Part shown: positions 47,663 to 60,604 of the stretch, one piece after another
Layout: each line of letters begins with the position of its first letter
Position numbering within the stretch: position 1 is the stretch's first letter
NCBI GenBank assembly: GCA_029204225.1
Contig: MU832126.1
Location: 21,954 to 85,953 of the forward strand
Origin: Diphasiastrum complanatum
Taxonomy: Eukaryota > Streptophyta > Lycopodiopsida > Lycopodiales > Lycopodiaceae
Length of the DNA stretch: 64,000 bases
Direction of reading: 5' to 3'
The notes under the pieces: model-generated
What the model was told of the DNA's origin: nothing
Databases searched by the model: none
The model's input: only the letters and a program-made list of their open reading frames with translations
Position numbers and translations under genes: made by a program

Positions 47663-48650
47663 AATCATGAAGCACACAAGAATTTTTATGCTATCTGGAA
47701 ATTGAAAATCAAGGCGTTCAAGGATATCTCTCTACTAATCTAGATCCATTCAATAGTTGTTGTAAATACTTGTACAGTTTCATATTCTACATAAATACAA
47801 AGGAATCAGTGATAGTGTCCTGACAACTCCGCCAACATCGACTATTCGGCCACCACTCGACTATTCTGCCACCATACAGTTGTTCGTCCATCATTCACCG
47901 TTCGACTATTTGACCAACATTTGACATCAACTATTTGGTCACCTTCGACTAGTCGCACTATCAACTTCAATAGTCGACTCGAATAATCGGCGGCTCCTTA
48001 GTACCGTCATCATGACCAGATAGAATCAAATATTGTTTGAAGGCGACTGCCAACAACACGTAGTGCCTTAATCCTAAATGTAAAGTACAAATTAATTATT
48101 CTTTTGATTAGTTAGCCATGTGTATATATATCTAGTGACTTATCAGTTGCTCGGTTACAAGCTCCACAGACATTGAATTAGCTTAATCATCAATCTAGTC
48201 AATCAATCGAAAATCCAGAGCGTAATTGCTTTGTTCTTTCTCTCTGTTATTATAGAGTATTGTCTTAGGAAGAACGCAACGTTGTCTGCATTCAAACTGT
48301 ATTTTCTTCACGACTGAATAATCATTGTTCCATAATCTAGGTCGTGTACATCATGTTTGAATGCTCATTTTTATTCATGTTTAGATAGATTCATGCTTGC
48401 AGATAACTTATTCGTAGATTAAACTATTCATATGACTGATAGCACATGTCGATTTGTCACTATAAATTCCGCACCTAATATGCTTTCGTAAAGCTAAACC
48501 CTAAACCCAATTAATTTGTGCATGGCTATGGAATCGATTGTGTCGATCCAGTGACTTCGAAACTATGATCAAGTAGGACAGACTTCGATCTGTCGAAGTC
48601 AGTCTTAATCCAATATAGGTAGTTGCATGCACCAAGGATTCCGCGCACGC
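47663..48650 (+). repeat. Possible copia 3' coding end and LTR relic
   Basis: AHKNFYAIWKLKIKAFKD at 47670 aligns with the carboxyl end AHRRFCVELSLKVKAFKN of the copia element at 19050. An LTR would be expected after it. The following kilobase contains a degenerate repeat of CGACTATTCGGCCACCA type (47835-47990) and a TAGGTAGTTGCATGC...CCGCGCACGC pattern near 48620 that echoes the LTR words at 18085 and 28690. Ends were not defined. Confidence 0.35.
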
Positions 48651-49029
48651 CCACCGCTCTTCCGGTGCGTCATGTTGTCGCGATATCCCAACAAGAAGTT
48701 GTACCTTACAAGTTCCCTAGTGCATTCTATGCAATAAATCTACTGCAAAAGTTTATGAAAATAGGACCTTCAGTTAGCTCTTGCCTCATGCTCACCCTAT
48801 GTGGTAACCCAAGGTAAAGGTGCCACATAGGATTGATTAGCGCCACACTAATTATGATTAAAGAACTCGTATAGGCAAGGAAGAGGCCCTTTTGAGTTCA
48901 AAAATGGCCCTAACGTATACAAACCCTTTTCAGATATGAACCTAAGGCTCTATAAATAAGTCGTACAATGGCAAAATAGCATTTAATACTTTCCTCTAAT
49001 CGAAAGATATAGAACAAAAGAAATTTGGA

Positions 49030-49345
49030 TAAATCACAACACGTTCAGCTCACCAATCCAACTGAGAGCATATGCAACTTGATTCGGACTGTCTCTTATA
49101 TAATGGATTTCATGATCAAATTCTTGCATCACCTCGACCCATCAGCCTTTCCTACCTCGAAGATCATGCTGATTACAAAAGTACTTAAGAGGATGTGATC
49201 CAATTACACTATAAACTTACTACCATACAAGTATTGTCTCCAAGTCGTAAGTGCATGGATAATTGTAAACGATTCCTATTTATGTGTAGTATAACACAAT
49301 TGAGGACCAGTGAATCTTTTGCATTCAAAGGCTAGTGGCCTATCA
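49030..49345 (-). pseudogene. Ty3/gypsy RNase H relic
   Basis: The minus strand reads PLAFECKRFTGPQLCYTTHK, stop, ESFTIIHALTTWRQYLYGSKFIV. After a frame change it reads KYFCNQHDLRGRKA and MQEFDHEIHYIRDSPNQVAYAL. This is the RNase H to connection segment of a Ty3/gypsy pol, with stops and shifts. No RT is found on its 5' side. Confidence 0.7.
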
Positions 49346-49349
49346 TTCT

Positions 49350-51560
49350 GTGCCCATTTTCTATTTAGAGTTTATGCATAATTCAGGGATATGGATGCAA
49401 GTATTCGAGCTTGCAACAAATGGTTCAAACATACCATGTCTATATGATGCACTATGGTAGTGGGTGCAATTTGGCATTGGGATCATCTCATCTCTGCACT
49501 TCAACAAGAGTTAGCGCATACAACAAAGTTCACATCAAGGAATAATGTTGATTTTTTTTTTCACAATATATAGAATGAAGAAAAAGTCACCATACAACAA
49601 AGTTAACAGAATAAATAAATGTATAAATAAGAGTAAAAAATAAACTTCCTACTGCCCTTGCCCCCCGGTGACATCAAAGGTAAGGGTGGATATTTCCATA
49701 TCAACATCTACCCAGCATCAATCTTATTATTTGGATATTCATCATGAGGGTTCAATCCTATTTTGTGATTTAGTGTTTCTTGTCCTATACTTTTTGGCAT
49801 ATCTGACCATTCATATATAAGATAAGGATCTAGGTCTCTATCTGAAATTAGCCAACGACAATGATCGTGATAAGTTAACTACTCATCTATAGAGATTTCT
49901 TCAGTATTGTTCAAATTTGTCGCTTGTACCATAAAGCTCATCTACTCATCTATAGAGATTTCTTTAGTATTGTTCAAATTTGTCGCTTGTACCATAAAGC
50001 TCATCGTTATTATCTATGGAAAAAAATACCCATCTCATCACCTTGGATGTCTGCTTGGGGATGAGTTCTAGTTGGCTAGGAGAGTACCCTATTGTTATGA
50101 TATTTTCAAGCTCAAATTCATCACCACTGATGTAGTTAGATGATTCGTCATCCCAAAGGAACATGTCATCTACTCTTGGCATTCAAATAAGTTTTGGATA
50201 TCAAATGGTTTCTGGTCAAATGTATCAAGTATGGAGACATGATGATTTTTCTCGTTTTCTTTTTGCAAAAAGCCTATGGATCTCAATCTAGGGGGGAAGT
50301 TGTCAAGAACGCATGGTGAGGTAGGAGCATCCCATCAGTTGGGGTGGCAAATAGAAGGCTGTATTGTCCATACTATCTCTTGCACTTCTTTGTAGTCAAA
50401 ATTGTTTTCATTGTCCTCGTCAAAAGGCCGAGTTTGGTCACTCACTCACCTATTGATTACATCCTTCCATCCACTCTTTCCTAGGTGGGTCTATCTATAA
50501 CGCATTATTGGTAATGGTCAGTACTCTAGTCCCCTCTAGGATGAGTGTTCCTATTGAGTGTTGAGGGGGTCTCTTGTCATTGGTCTCACCTTGTCTATCC
50601 TGAGGAGCTGGTCTAAGACTTTTACTCTGTGAAACTACACTCTTAATAGTTGAAATCTCATGATTGACTAGCCCGTAAGTGCATAGATCTACCCATCTTT
50701 TGTATTTGATATGCACTGCTTTGTGGTACTACTTGGCATCTTGTAGATTCTGGCTCTTTGTCCAAAGTTACTTCCTTTATAGAGCTGCATGTCTAAATCT
50801 TAGTCTTCATAGCTCTCAATATAAAGTCCTGATACGTGGTATTCTCAATAGTGTTACACTTAGTTAAGTGTAGCTCATGTGTATTCACAAGTATAGAGTT
50901 GTATGGTTCAAGCCTATCTTCGTCATATGACCTTTCTTCTGGTGCATCAATGTGATTTGCAAATAGATTTGTAACTTGACTTGGACTAGGATGGAGTGGT
51001 CTAATATTTTAGTAAGATAGTCAAGTTTGGTTATGTTGGCCTCATTACTAACTTTTCTTAATGATAACACACTTAGCTCTGATAGGGCATATTGATGTCA
51101 TATCTAGACCTATTGTTTGAGTTTTAATCAATCTAATCAATGGATCACCAACGCTATTCTCCTAGCAATTGATATCGTAAGAGTTTCCATAATCCAACCA
51201 AGAATTGCATCGTCTTGAGGCCTGGGGCCTTCATCAAGTCTGACAAGGGTGTACATGGTACTATGATTTGTGATAAGCTCGAAATCTCACCCTATCAGTA
51301 TATCTAAGGATTAGAGAGTAGGGTCGACTAAGTACATTTCCCTTTTGATTTGTGGGATCATCACACAATATTGTATGATGTTAACCACTTCGACCTGTTG
51401 TGACATGGTAATTGTTTTTCAAAACAATGCATGACACTAGTCAAGCAACTCACACTACAATGTTGGTGTGTGGCTGACGATCTAAACAACAAAGCCAGTC
51501 AATAGAAAAATTTCTAGTGCATAAACAATGACATAGACAACAACCTTCCAAGCAATATTT
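49350..51560. other. Unassigned, transposon-like remnants
   Basis: Minus-strand frames at 50182-49964 (MPRVDDMFLWDDESSNYISG) and 50716-50495 have no recognised domain; they could be gypsy gag or spacer sequence. A 63-bp tandem duplication is at 49879-50004. Confidence 0.45.
49879..50004. repeat. 63-bp tandem duplication
   Basis: CTACTCATCTATAGAGATTT begins at 49879 and again at 49942. The two units differ by about one base, so the duplication is young. Confidence 0.9.
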
Positions 51561-51569
51561 CCTTCATAC

Positions 51570-52950
51570 GTGCAGACTACGACAATTGTTATCTCGACAA
51601 TGGCACTACCCAACATATGACTCCTCAAAGAGAATGGTTTACTGAACATGTGGCTTACACCCTATCAATTTCAAATATAACTGATCTACGTTGTTAAATT
51701 TTCTTCTGAACATGTACAATCTTTGACAAAGATGTTACTCTGACTACTTGCACTCAAGTTGGGAACTTATATGTACTTTCTAACTCTATTGCACTAGCTA
51801 CTACTTCTTATGAGAATGTAAACAATCAAGCATTACTGTGGCATGGTCGATTTGGACGTGCTAATACAAAATCTCTTTCTTACAAGCGTTGTAACAAATT
51901 AGTTGATGGATTGAATTTTTCTCTTTCACTAGATAGGAAATCATTTTTCTATGAGTCTTGCATTTATGGCAAACATTCTAGAAGCATATTCTCCATAACA
52001 CACTCCATCAAGACAAAACATGTATTATATCTTGTGCATAGTGATCTTTCCAGTCCAATGCCAACTCCATCCATAGGAGATGCACTTTACTTTATCACCT
52101 TCATAGATGACTACTCGAGATGGATGACCTTCGAATGCTTTAAGAGATTCAAGGCCATGGCTAAAACCCAAACATCTACAAAGGTGAAAGCACTCCGAAG
52201 TGATGGTGGTGGTGAAGACATCTCCAATGAGATGTCTGACTATTTGGCCGAACATGGCATTCAAAGCCAATTTGCAACCTCCTAATCACCTCAGCATAAT
52301 GGAATTGCAGAATGGAAGAATCAAACACTACTTAATTTAGCCAGATCTATGCTACATCAATCCAACTTACCTTCGAAGTTTTGGGCAGACACGACTACCA
52401 CAGCATGTTATCTGCAAAACAGATCTAGCAGAAAAGCAATTAATTGCAAAACTCCTTATCAAGTGTGGCATGGACACAAAATCACTCATCTAAAAATCTT
52501 TGGCTATATATGCTTTTTTCATGTTCCTAAGCAACTTAGGAAGAAATTGGACCAAAGGTAGAATAAATGCATTTTCATTGGCTATCCTGGTAAACATAAA
52601 GCTACAAGGTTATTGATCCATCCACCAATGTAGTGTTTGTTTCTAGGGATGTAATCTTCAAGGAGGATGCATTCTACGACTTCAAACAACCATCGAAAAA
52701 TGATGTTGTGTCATTTCATCCTATCCTACACAACATTGAGTCTTCCACTCACGATGTCCCTTCTACATAACCTTCAGCCAAAAAAATTTGAGCTATAGAA
52801 GTTGAGCAGCCAACAGTACCTGTCGAGAGACCAGATTTAGCTAGCTCGAGCAAATCTAGAGAGATTCAGGAAGAGACACCATTCGATCCTTTCTCACTTT
52901 TTCAAGAGAATACAAAATGCACCCCTCTCTCTAGAAAAGGATTAGAATGC
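51570..52950 (+). mobile_element. Ty1/copia fragment: protease to integrase
   Basis: Protease remnant CYLDNGTTQHMTPQREWF (about 51588) with DNGT in place of the usual DSGA/DSGC. GAG-pre-integrase part NQALLWHGRFGRAN (about 51827). Integrase: the LVHSDLSSPMPTPSIGDALY first-Asp motif, FIDDYSRW, ALRSDGGGEDISNEM, and PQHNGIAEWKNQTLLNLARS, where WKN replaces the usual ERKN around the catalytic Glu. Then LPSKFWADT, HLKIFGYICFFHVP and GYPGKHKA. It fades near 52950; RT and RNase H are absent. Stops occur at 52283 and 52559. Confidence 0.88.
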
Positions 52951-54173
52951 AAATGTCTCGAGAGTGACGATAAATAAAAGGCTTTGAAGATCTCATGATT
53001 TCATTCAGACGCGTGACTCCTAAGATAGATATGATCCTTTGTTGATGTATCAACTTTGAACCGATCAGTATCCCGATGTTCAAATATGATGTATCACCCA
53101 GTCCTATGGGAAGATTCATATGGTGGCTTAGTCGTTGTAGATTTCTACAATATTGGTAAAATTGTGTATTATATAAGATATATCGGTCCCCAAGAGAGAG
53201 ATAAATCTTCCCTTTTGGATTATAAGTGTAAAATGAATAATGTCGGAGGTAAAGTATGTGATAATCAAGGTTGAATACCATAGTGGAAAGGCTGGTTATC
53301 CACATATATTGGTTTAAATTGGCATACAGTAAAACCAATATGAGACAATGAGGGACAAGAATTCAGGATGAAGAGGGTACTTTATCTTTCAGACAACAGG
53401 ATAAACAGTAAGCAACCTTTCTTACAAAGACAAGCATACATATTCAATACAGTACAAAATCAAAAAAGCAATTGATTCATCTCAATGAATACAGATGATT
53501 AGTTCTTTATCATTGATTAGCAAACAAATCAGAAGGACAAACAAGTTCTTTATCCGAGTATATTATTGTACTCATTCAAAAAGTGAATGCCACATTCTGA
53601 ATTGTGGATGTTCTTCAGCTTCGAAACTTTCTCCTACATTTCAATCAATTAGAACAGTCCCTGATCAGACGTTAACCTATAAATCCAAGTTATGAAGCTG
53701 AAATTCAGTATAGATTGACAAGTTGTGCCACAAATTATCAGTCATCCTGAATAGTTACAACCGTTCTCAGAGTGTGTTGGATCAAAAATAAGATATAATG
53801 TTGTAACAAACAAAGAAGAGCAGCAGCAAAAAGCAAGCGAAACATTTGTCTCTTCTTTATTGATGGTCCGCCATATCTACGTAAGTACAATGAACCAACG
53901 TCGCTCATGTATAGAGTCGCGCATGAAGCTAATGTGACGCTTACCAACAATAAAAAATCGTTTGGCTAAAAGCTGCAAGTCGCTTTGAAATGACATGACT
54001 ATTCTGAAAAAATGAAATTCTAAATTTACAATAGGCCTTGACGTGTATTGCATATATACATGATACAAAAATTCAAAAATTATCACTATATAGAAGATAA
54101 TTGGATCATGTGGGGAATGTATGCCTCCACATATCCCCTTTTTCAATTGTGAAGTGGCTCGCAAACAAAATTT
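52951..54173. other. Unassigned stretch between copia relic and exon-like segments
   Basis: No recognised coding motif. The right end may be the 3' UTR of the minus-strand exon-like frame ending at 54174. Confidence 0.45.
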
Positions 54174-54395
54174 TCACATTTTCTTGGCTTGCTTCCTAGT
54201 AACTAGCTTTCCGAAAAAGACTGCTTTAGCTCTGGCAGCACATTCTTCGTCGACCTGCTCAGCTATTTTTCCAATTGTCCTCAGATAATAATCATTCATT
54301 TTGATGTAGTCTTCGTTGAATGCAAGGTCTGGATCTCCGCCCACTCCATTGTTTTCCAATTGACCAATTGGTAGGTCAATCAATGTATTAATCAC
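54174..54395 (-). CDS. Candidate terminal coding exon, unknown protein
   Basis: The minus frame reads LPIGQLENNGVGGDPDLAFN, then EDYIKMNDYYLRTIGKIAEQVDE and a basic end KLVTRKQAKKM before TGA. The charged, non-repetitive composition is unlike the AT-rich surroundings and looks like a real protein. I recognise no family. An in-frame stop just upstream near 54405, with no good acceptor after it, means either an unseen intron boundary or a frameshift. Confidence 0.4.
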   Translation of the reverse strand: MINTLIDLPIGQLENNGVGGDPDLAFNEDYIKMNDYYLRTIGKIAEQVDEECAARAKAVFFGKLVTRKQAKKM

Positions 54396-55054
54396 AAGAT
54401 GTTGATATTAACTGGCTTTAGTTAGTATTTCAGACATTTCAGCAGACAGTACTATAAAGGATAGGGTTTCATAGGTGTATTTAGGTGAAGTATGCATTAT
54501 GTACAAGTGTTGCGTTGATAAGAGGGAGAAGGAAATGAGTGAAGCAAGATTTAGATAATTGTATGTATAATAAGGCTTAGTAAACGATTTTCAGATCGAA
54601 AAAAATAATGTTCTTTTAACTCCTTAAGGTACTCTGAGTAATTTACTTCTTAATCTATGTATATTGTCCACCAATAAGGGTAGTATAGGTCATTAGAAGT
54701 GGCAGAGATAACATTGGAACTTGGATAGGTTGCGTGGATATAAAATAAGATTTACAACAACTAATCTTTATATATGCTCATCGAGAGCAGGTAGAATATT
54801 GTTTTCAATTTTGCTGAAATATTATAGTATGTACATGGATAAACTATTTTGGTGAATGGATAATTTAGCCCCCAAATTCTAGAAGTTGGAATAGGTCCAA
54901 GGACTTTCCCATTATTCTTTAGTAAAACCAAAAAGTCTCGGCAAAAAGAGATAATCTAATGTCCGTTGGAGTTTAGGACTGTACAGAGGGGGTAGAAAGA
55001 TGCCTAGGTCTTGCTGAAATTTCTGAAATACCAACTTAAGAAGTGGGTATTCAC

Positions 55055-55203
55055 CTTAGTGTTCCGCTTTGTGCCACAGCCGGTTGCTTGATCAGTGTTC
55101 GGTGGTGCTTGCTCTGTTCTAGGATAAGCTGCAACAGCTTGAGGTAATATTTCTTCAAAGTTGGTAGTCTGGGTAGATTTGTCTTCCTTCACCACCAGTT
55201 CTT
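55055..55203 (-). CDS. Candidate internal coding exon, unknown protein
   Basis: The minus strand has acceptor ACTCCTAAAG, then LVVKEDKSTQTTNFEEILPQ, AVAAYPRTEQAPPNTDQATG, ending AACACTAAG with donor GTGAAT. It is acidic, Pro/Thr-rich and probably disordered. It may belong with the frame at 54395-54174 about 650 bp downstream on the same strand. No frame join was confirmed. Confidence 0.4.
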
Positions 55204-55439
55204 CTTTAGGAGTGTAGGATTGGCAAATATAACCACAATGTATAGACACAAAATGCACTCTTATAATAATCAAAAACTGAGCACAATGGCTTGAAGCTGG
55301 GCACAAATACCAAGCTTCAACTGACTTTGTTGATGGCTAACTGATTGATAAAAAAAACTTAACTTGATTATTTACAACAAAATGCCTGTAGGATGATAAC
55401 ATGATCAGAGCACTGATGACTCCAATAGATCTTTCTTGA

Positions 55440-56640
55440 TGATTGGTTTGACTATGCTATCTGGTTCACGATGAATAACCTAGCCAAGTTTTTTCCTGGT
55501 GCTTCTCTCCAAAACCGGATGAATGCATTTTTCATGTGGTTTCATAAACCTGCTAGGGATGTAGTGAAATCACACCTCACTTTGTCTTTATCCGCCAATA
55601 CATGATTGACACTTCCATCAAACTTGCAAAAGATTCCTCTGCTAAACTTCTTGCACCTTTGGGAGATGCTGAAAACATCCGAGAAATAGAGCGTCTTCTA
55701 AAATGACCTAGCTTTTCTACCCTCCAAGATAAGTACTTCCAGAACTCCAATAAAAAAACTGGCTCCTTTAATCTCAACAATCCGAATTCAATCATTTACG
55801 GATCAGGAATAAGAAATAAAAAGCGATTTTTAGATTTTAAAGGAAAGGAAGGACAAAGTAGTGCCACCAAAGATGATCTACCAATAAAAAACTGAACTTT
55901 TATAGATCTAATCGATGTGCAAGATGAAGATGGGATAGTTAGAAGGGAAATTAGTATATCAACGATCGTCCGTCTCTAGCTCACCACTAGCAGCGACACA
56001 GAGAGACTTTTTTTACATTTATGTTACCGTAATAGAGTTTTTGAGGCTTTTTGGTATTGTAGACGAACTCTTTCATGATATTATATTTGGCTGGTCATAC
56101 CTACCAAGTATTAAAAGTGAATGGTATTTCCCTTATGATGTTTTTTGCTAATTTGATATAGAAAACCTACATTCCTGCCATTGTCTTATTTTTAAAAGTT
56201 TCAAAAAGTTCGTCTCAGAAAAATTTGGTCATGTCATATGCACAGATTGTAGTATTGTTAAAAGTTCCTTCTCGTGAAAATCTTTAGAAAAAGGCTTAAA
56301 CCACATTACCTTATGACAAGCTAATGTGAACGAAATTTCTTTCGAACTTTATAACGGATGGTTCAAGCTTATGAAACTACTACCTTCTTATGCACTTTTA
56401 GACGAAACTACTAAAATGAAGCATGCTGGTTTTTGCAAAGATATTGCTTGAAGCTATATTAGAAAGGGAAAATATCTTCATGAAAATACTGCTAATCTTA
56501 CTAAAAATAGGATTGCCAATGATGAACTACAATGGCTTACCACCTTTCTTAGCATGGATATGCTTAGGAGTATGGACAGCAGTGCGTGACATACCTGATC
56601 TTCAAGGGTCACTTGAGTTAGCATGCATGGATTTGCCCTA
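55440..56640 (+). mobile_element. Penelope-family copy 2: 5' ORF and RT amino-terminal part
   Basis: 55448-55935 matches 11434-11930 over about 490 bp (MNNLAKFFPGASLQNRMNAF; then SAKLLAPLGDAENIREIERL after frame changes). From about 56310 it reads LANVNEISFELYNGWFKLM, then CKDIAWSYIRKGKYLHENTA and DELQWLTTFLSMDML. This aligns with INEVALELYHGWLELAT and DERDWITTFLYVDGI of the RT relic at 8750-9005. It ends before the RT core. This copy gives the natural order of the two parts and ties the 11.4-kb ORF to the RT. Multiple stops make it inactive. Confidence 0.65.
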
Positions 56641-57340
56641 ATACCAGCAGAGTGTGTCCACACCAAGTCTTCTGACTAAGCAAAATGTAAATAGTTAAAA
56701 CTATTCATACTCTTTAATTACCAAAAACGAACTGATATGGACCCACTGCCCGTAAGCTGATCAGCATGGCACTCGTCCTGATATAGTGATATAATGGCTT
56801 GGCCTATTGCCAAGACACTGTTTGACTGGGAAGACTGGACTATGTTTTAAAATGCTATGCAAAGCTGTTAAGTAGTATAACTTCTTGTGGACATGAATAA
56901 CAACCGATGTTTAGCTATGACACATGTCTTCCTCACTAAACTAACTTGTGCGGTTGTGTTTTGTGGGATGGTGGCAGGTATCAACTGGACGTCTTGAAAG
57001 TGGTTATGCTTTATGGTGCTTTTTAGTATTGTATTTTACTTTTCATCTATACTTTACCTTGTTGGATTATGAATAAAGGCTTTAAAAAGCTTCAGTCTTG
57101 CTTTGTCAAGAGGAACTAAGTGCAATCTTGTATCTCTCGCTCTCTCTCCACCTCGTTCCTCACACACACAACACACACTCTCACTTCGTTTGCAAATTTC
57201 CTATTCACAATAAGCAGGGTCTATGTATCATTGAATTCCATTTTTACAAACACTATGCATTGCAAAAACTTAAGAGATTGCACTTTTTCGATTGCAAAAG
57301 AAGCTGTATTAAAAACTTCACAATTTTTTTGTTAACATTG
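56641..57340. other. Unassigned; possible 3' end of an old element
   Basis: No coding motif. A GAATAAAGG polyadenylation-like word is at about 57070, and a CA-rich stretch at 57160-57180. Confidence 0.4.
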
Positions 57341-57341
57341 T

Positions 57342-58883
57342 TTACCTCCAAAGAAGTGATATAAGGTCTATTATGTAAACTTGATCCCAAAAGGATTTAG
57401 GAAGATTTGCACCTAACCTAATTGATTTGGCTCCTTCACATAAGATTGTATTCTCCCTCTCGGCCACTCCATTATGTTGTGGTGTCCTTGGGCTTATGTA
57501 CTCCCTCTTGATCCCATTTGCATCACAAAATGCTTTGAACTTGGTAGATATATACTCACCACCATTTTCACTCCTCAAGCACTTGATCTTGGTAGAAAAT
57601 TGAACCTCCCTTGCAATCTTGAACTTGACAAAGACATCAAACACCTCATCTTTGCTCTTTAGTAGATACACCCAACAAAATATACTAAAATCATCAATAA
57701 AAGCACATACATCTTGGCACCTCTGTTGCTAATTGTAGTAACACCATGAATATCCGAATGCACAAGTTGAAAAGGCTTACCTGATCTTGATGTAGATCTC
57801 TTGTAAGGTAACCTATGTGACTTTGATAAAGCACATTGCTCACAAACATGATTCATGCTAGTTAAAGATTTGGGAAGACCAAAAACAACTTGCCTCTTTT
57901 CCATCACTTCCAATGACTTGTAGTTGAGATGCCCCAATCTCTTGTGTCATACCTCTTGCATTGACAGTTGCTCCTTTGTCATACATCCAACTTGGTTAGC
58001 AACAACACAAGCATCAGGTTTGAACAATTTACCTTGCCTCTTACCTATTGCAATCGATTCATTTTCCTTTTTGATCAAACAAGATTCACCAACAAACTCC
58101 ACTTTGAATCCCTTGTCAAGCATTGGACTCACACTAAAAATATTCTTAGTGATAGATGGAATGAACAAAACATCCTTCAAATTCACATTCCTATTAGTAG
58201 AGAGGGAAATAGGATTTGTGCCAATTGCACATTCACCATCCGATTGGCCGTGTAGATCATCTTCTTGTCACTTTCAAATGCCATCAATGATGAATAATAC
58301 TCCTCATGCAATGTCATATGTGATGTAGCTCCACTATCAATCCACCAAGGATCAATATCTCCATGAATAGCCAACAAGCAAGATGACATAACAAAAACAT
58401 CATTTGAAAGTTGGTCATCAACACCATTTTCATCAAGAGTTAGATTGGTTTGCTCCTCACCTTGATCTCTCTTCTTCTTGAAGCAATCACTAGCAAAATG
58501 TCCTTTGACTCCACAATATAAATATTTGAGCTTGGATCCATCTTTCTTCTTGCCAACAAAAGTAGAAGACTCACATGGATCTTGCCCTTTTGACCATTTG
58601 CTTTTTCCTTTGCCCTTGAACTTGCCTTGCAAGTCCTCCATACTTGGCAATGTCTTTTGAATAGCAAAACTTTGCACCAAATTAGCATGATCATCCAACA
58701 AGCCATTAAGAACAACTTGAACAAGCTCCACATCCTCAATGCTTTCATACATGATAGTTCATCACTCAAAGCTTTAACTCTCAAAACAAAAGCATGAGCA
58801 CTGTCATCCTTCTTTTGAAGACTTTGAAAAATTTGCACAATTAGACAAAATAGTAAATAGACAAGTAAAGTCAAAGTAGACAA
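57342..58883 (-). mobile_element. Ty1/copia element, gag to integrase
   Basis: Read leftward. Gag (58883-58440) has FQSLQKKDDSAHAFVLRVKA and a zinc knuckle YCGVKGHFASDC whose first Cys is Tyr, so it is broken. Protease WWIDSGATSHMTLHEEY (about 58350) keeps DSGA. Then DVLFIPSITKNIFSVSPMLD, MGHLNYKSLEVMEK and the HHCC-type CEQCALSKSHRLPYKRS. The integrase has VHSDIHGV, LRSENGGEYISTKFKAFCDA and SPRTPQHNGVAERENTILCE, with the catalytic residues present. It ends at about 57342, before RT. Frames change near 58180, 57940 and 57660. Confidence 0.9.
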
Positions 58884-60440
58884 CTAAAACTACAATAAAG
58901 CAAGGGGTAGAGGAATGCCAATGACTAGAAAAATCGAAGTAGAGCACAAAAAGGGCATAACAATCGACAAGAAGTAGCCAAAGCTAGTGAAAGCAATGTA
59001 ACAAAACTAGAAGAAGTTGAAAAGAAGTGAGAAAGTGTAGAACAACAAAAGTTTCAACAAAACCATTACATTTATACAAAAAACAATCTAAGGCTATCAA
59101 TCCAAAGCAAACCACAAGACAATTGACAAAAGAAAGCTGAAAAGTAGAACTTGCAAACCAACAAAGACAAGAAAAAGCCAAACTAAACAAAAGCAAGTCA
59201 AGATAGAGCTATAGGCACCCGTAGAAACCCCATAGAAAATCGACCATCACAGATTAATCATAATAAAACCATCAATACACAAGGTAGGCAACTCAAATGA
59301 ATCAAAGTCAAAAGCCAATGCCATTGCTAGTAACAACATGTAGACGTACTTGTCATAGAAAAGCATGATGTTCTTATGATAATTTATGTAAGCAACATAA
59401 TAGCACTATGTTCATTCTAGAGCCATATGAACCATTCTTAATTATCATCGATTTGTATAAAGAGTTCTAAGTTCTAACAAAAACAAAAATTGCACTCCAT
59501 GCCCAATCTAACTTAATAAGAGTCATAACTTGAGACATGGTCCTCCTTGATCACTACAAAAGTGGTAGCATGTAATCGTAACATCAAAAAATCTTGGACT
59601 ATGCTAGAATCGTCCAGTCGAAGCTTCAATTAATGATATCATCGTGCAACGTTTTTTCTCCTTTTGGTTTTTACAATGATACAAAAATAACAATGGCTAG
59701 TGTTAGTACTATGGTCAAAATTGTGTGTGGATTGAGCCTTGTATGATGTGTTGAAAAAGAGCTCAAAATTTGAAGTCATCGAAGAATGACGAGCTTCATT
59801 CGAAGATTTGAAAGACCGTAAAGAAAAGGAAATGATAGTGACCAAAAGCGATAAAATTGTGATGCAACCCAACCAATACAAGGAGTTACAAAAAAGGTTG
59901 AAAATTTTTATGTTGGGACTTTGATTGTTTGTTGAATGAAAATGTAGGAGGAATAGCTAAAGGTGCAATGAACTGAACAAATCAAAGAGAGGCAATCAGC
60001 CACTCAAAGGGAACTTAGATAAGGAAAAGCAAGGAGTTCACATGAAAGGCAATGACTATAACTACTATAGAAAAGATCATGATGTAAATCTCGTATATGA
60101 AACATTTTAGAAGAGGGGTTTCAAGCATGTGTGTTAGGGTAAACTAAAACCATAATGACGTGATGTCTTGGGTTCTAAATTTCCGAAATGTCAAACATCT
60201 ATGAAATATTGAGTCGTTGTTTCTACTAGGTGAGGCATCACAAATCAAACCCACAACCATAGCCTGCCTGGTTAGCCTTACCCAATACACCAAGTCACCA
60301 TCACTCATCTTCCGATTTCCTGCATTGCGAATTTTCGAAAGAGCAATTCCCATGAAGTTCTCACCAACTCATCATGATAAACAAGGGTTATTGAACATCT
60401 CCTTCAGAAGGTCACTGAAATTCCATGGGGCGTAAGAGGT
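58884..60440. other. AT-rich intergenic stretch upstream of eIF2-beta
   Basis: No recognised gene. The minus open frames at 59639-59881 and 60144-60353 have no motif. Confidence 0.5.
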
Positions 60441-60604
60441 CATGAGACACCTTGAAAGACATTCTTGTGAGGTCCCCAGAACCATGGAATGGTCCCTATG
60501 GGAGTTTTAGGGTCATGGGACTAACTCAAATCAAAGGCGGCCCTACAATAAGGGAGCAGCCCTAAAAGTAAGGGCAAAGTATACATTGTAAGGAGGCTAA
60601 CCAT
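60441..60604 (+). promoter_or_regulatory. Promoter region of the eIF2-beta gene
   Basis: The segment before the purine-rich 5' exon carries GTTTTAGGGTC (60504), whose complement ACCCTAA is a telo-box-like word. It also has AGCCCTAAAAG (60557) and GGCGGCCCTA (60536). Telo-box and GCCCTA-type elements are common upstream of plant translation-machinery genes. TATACATTG near 60581 may act as TATA. Assignment rests on words and position only. Confidence 0.4.

Noticed and set aside
55395-55440. Hammerhead ribozyme next to Penelope copy 2 (CTGATGA word at 55413)
   Set aside because: Penelope elements can carry hammerheads, but I see no GAAA core partner or pairing stems around this CTGATGA.
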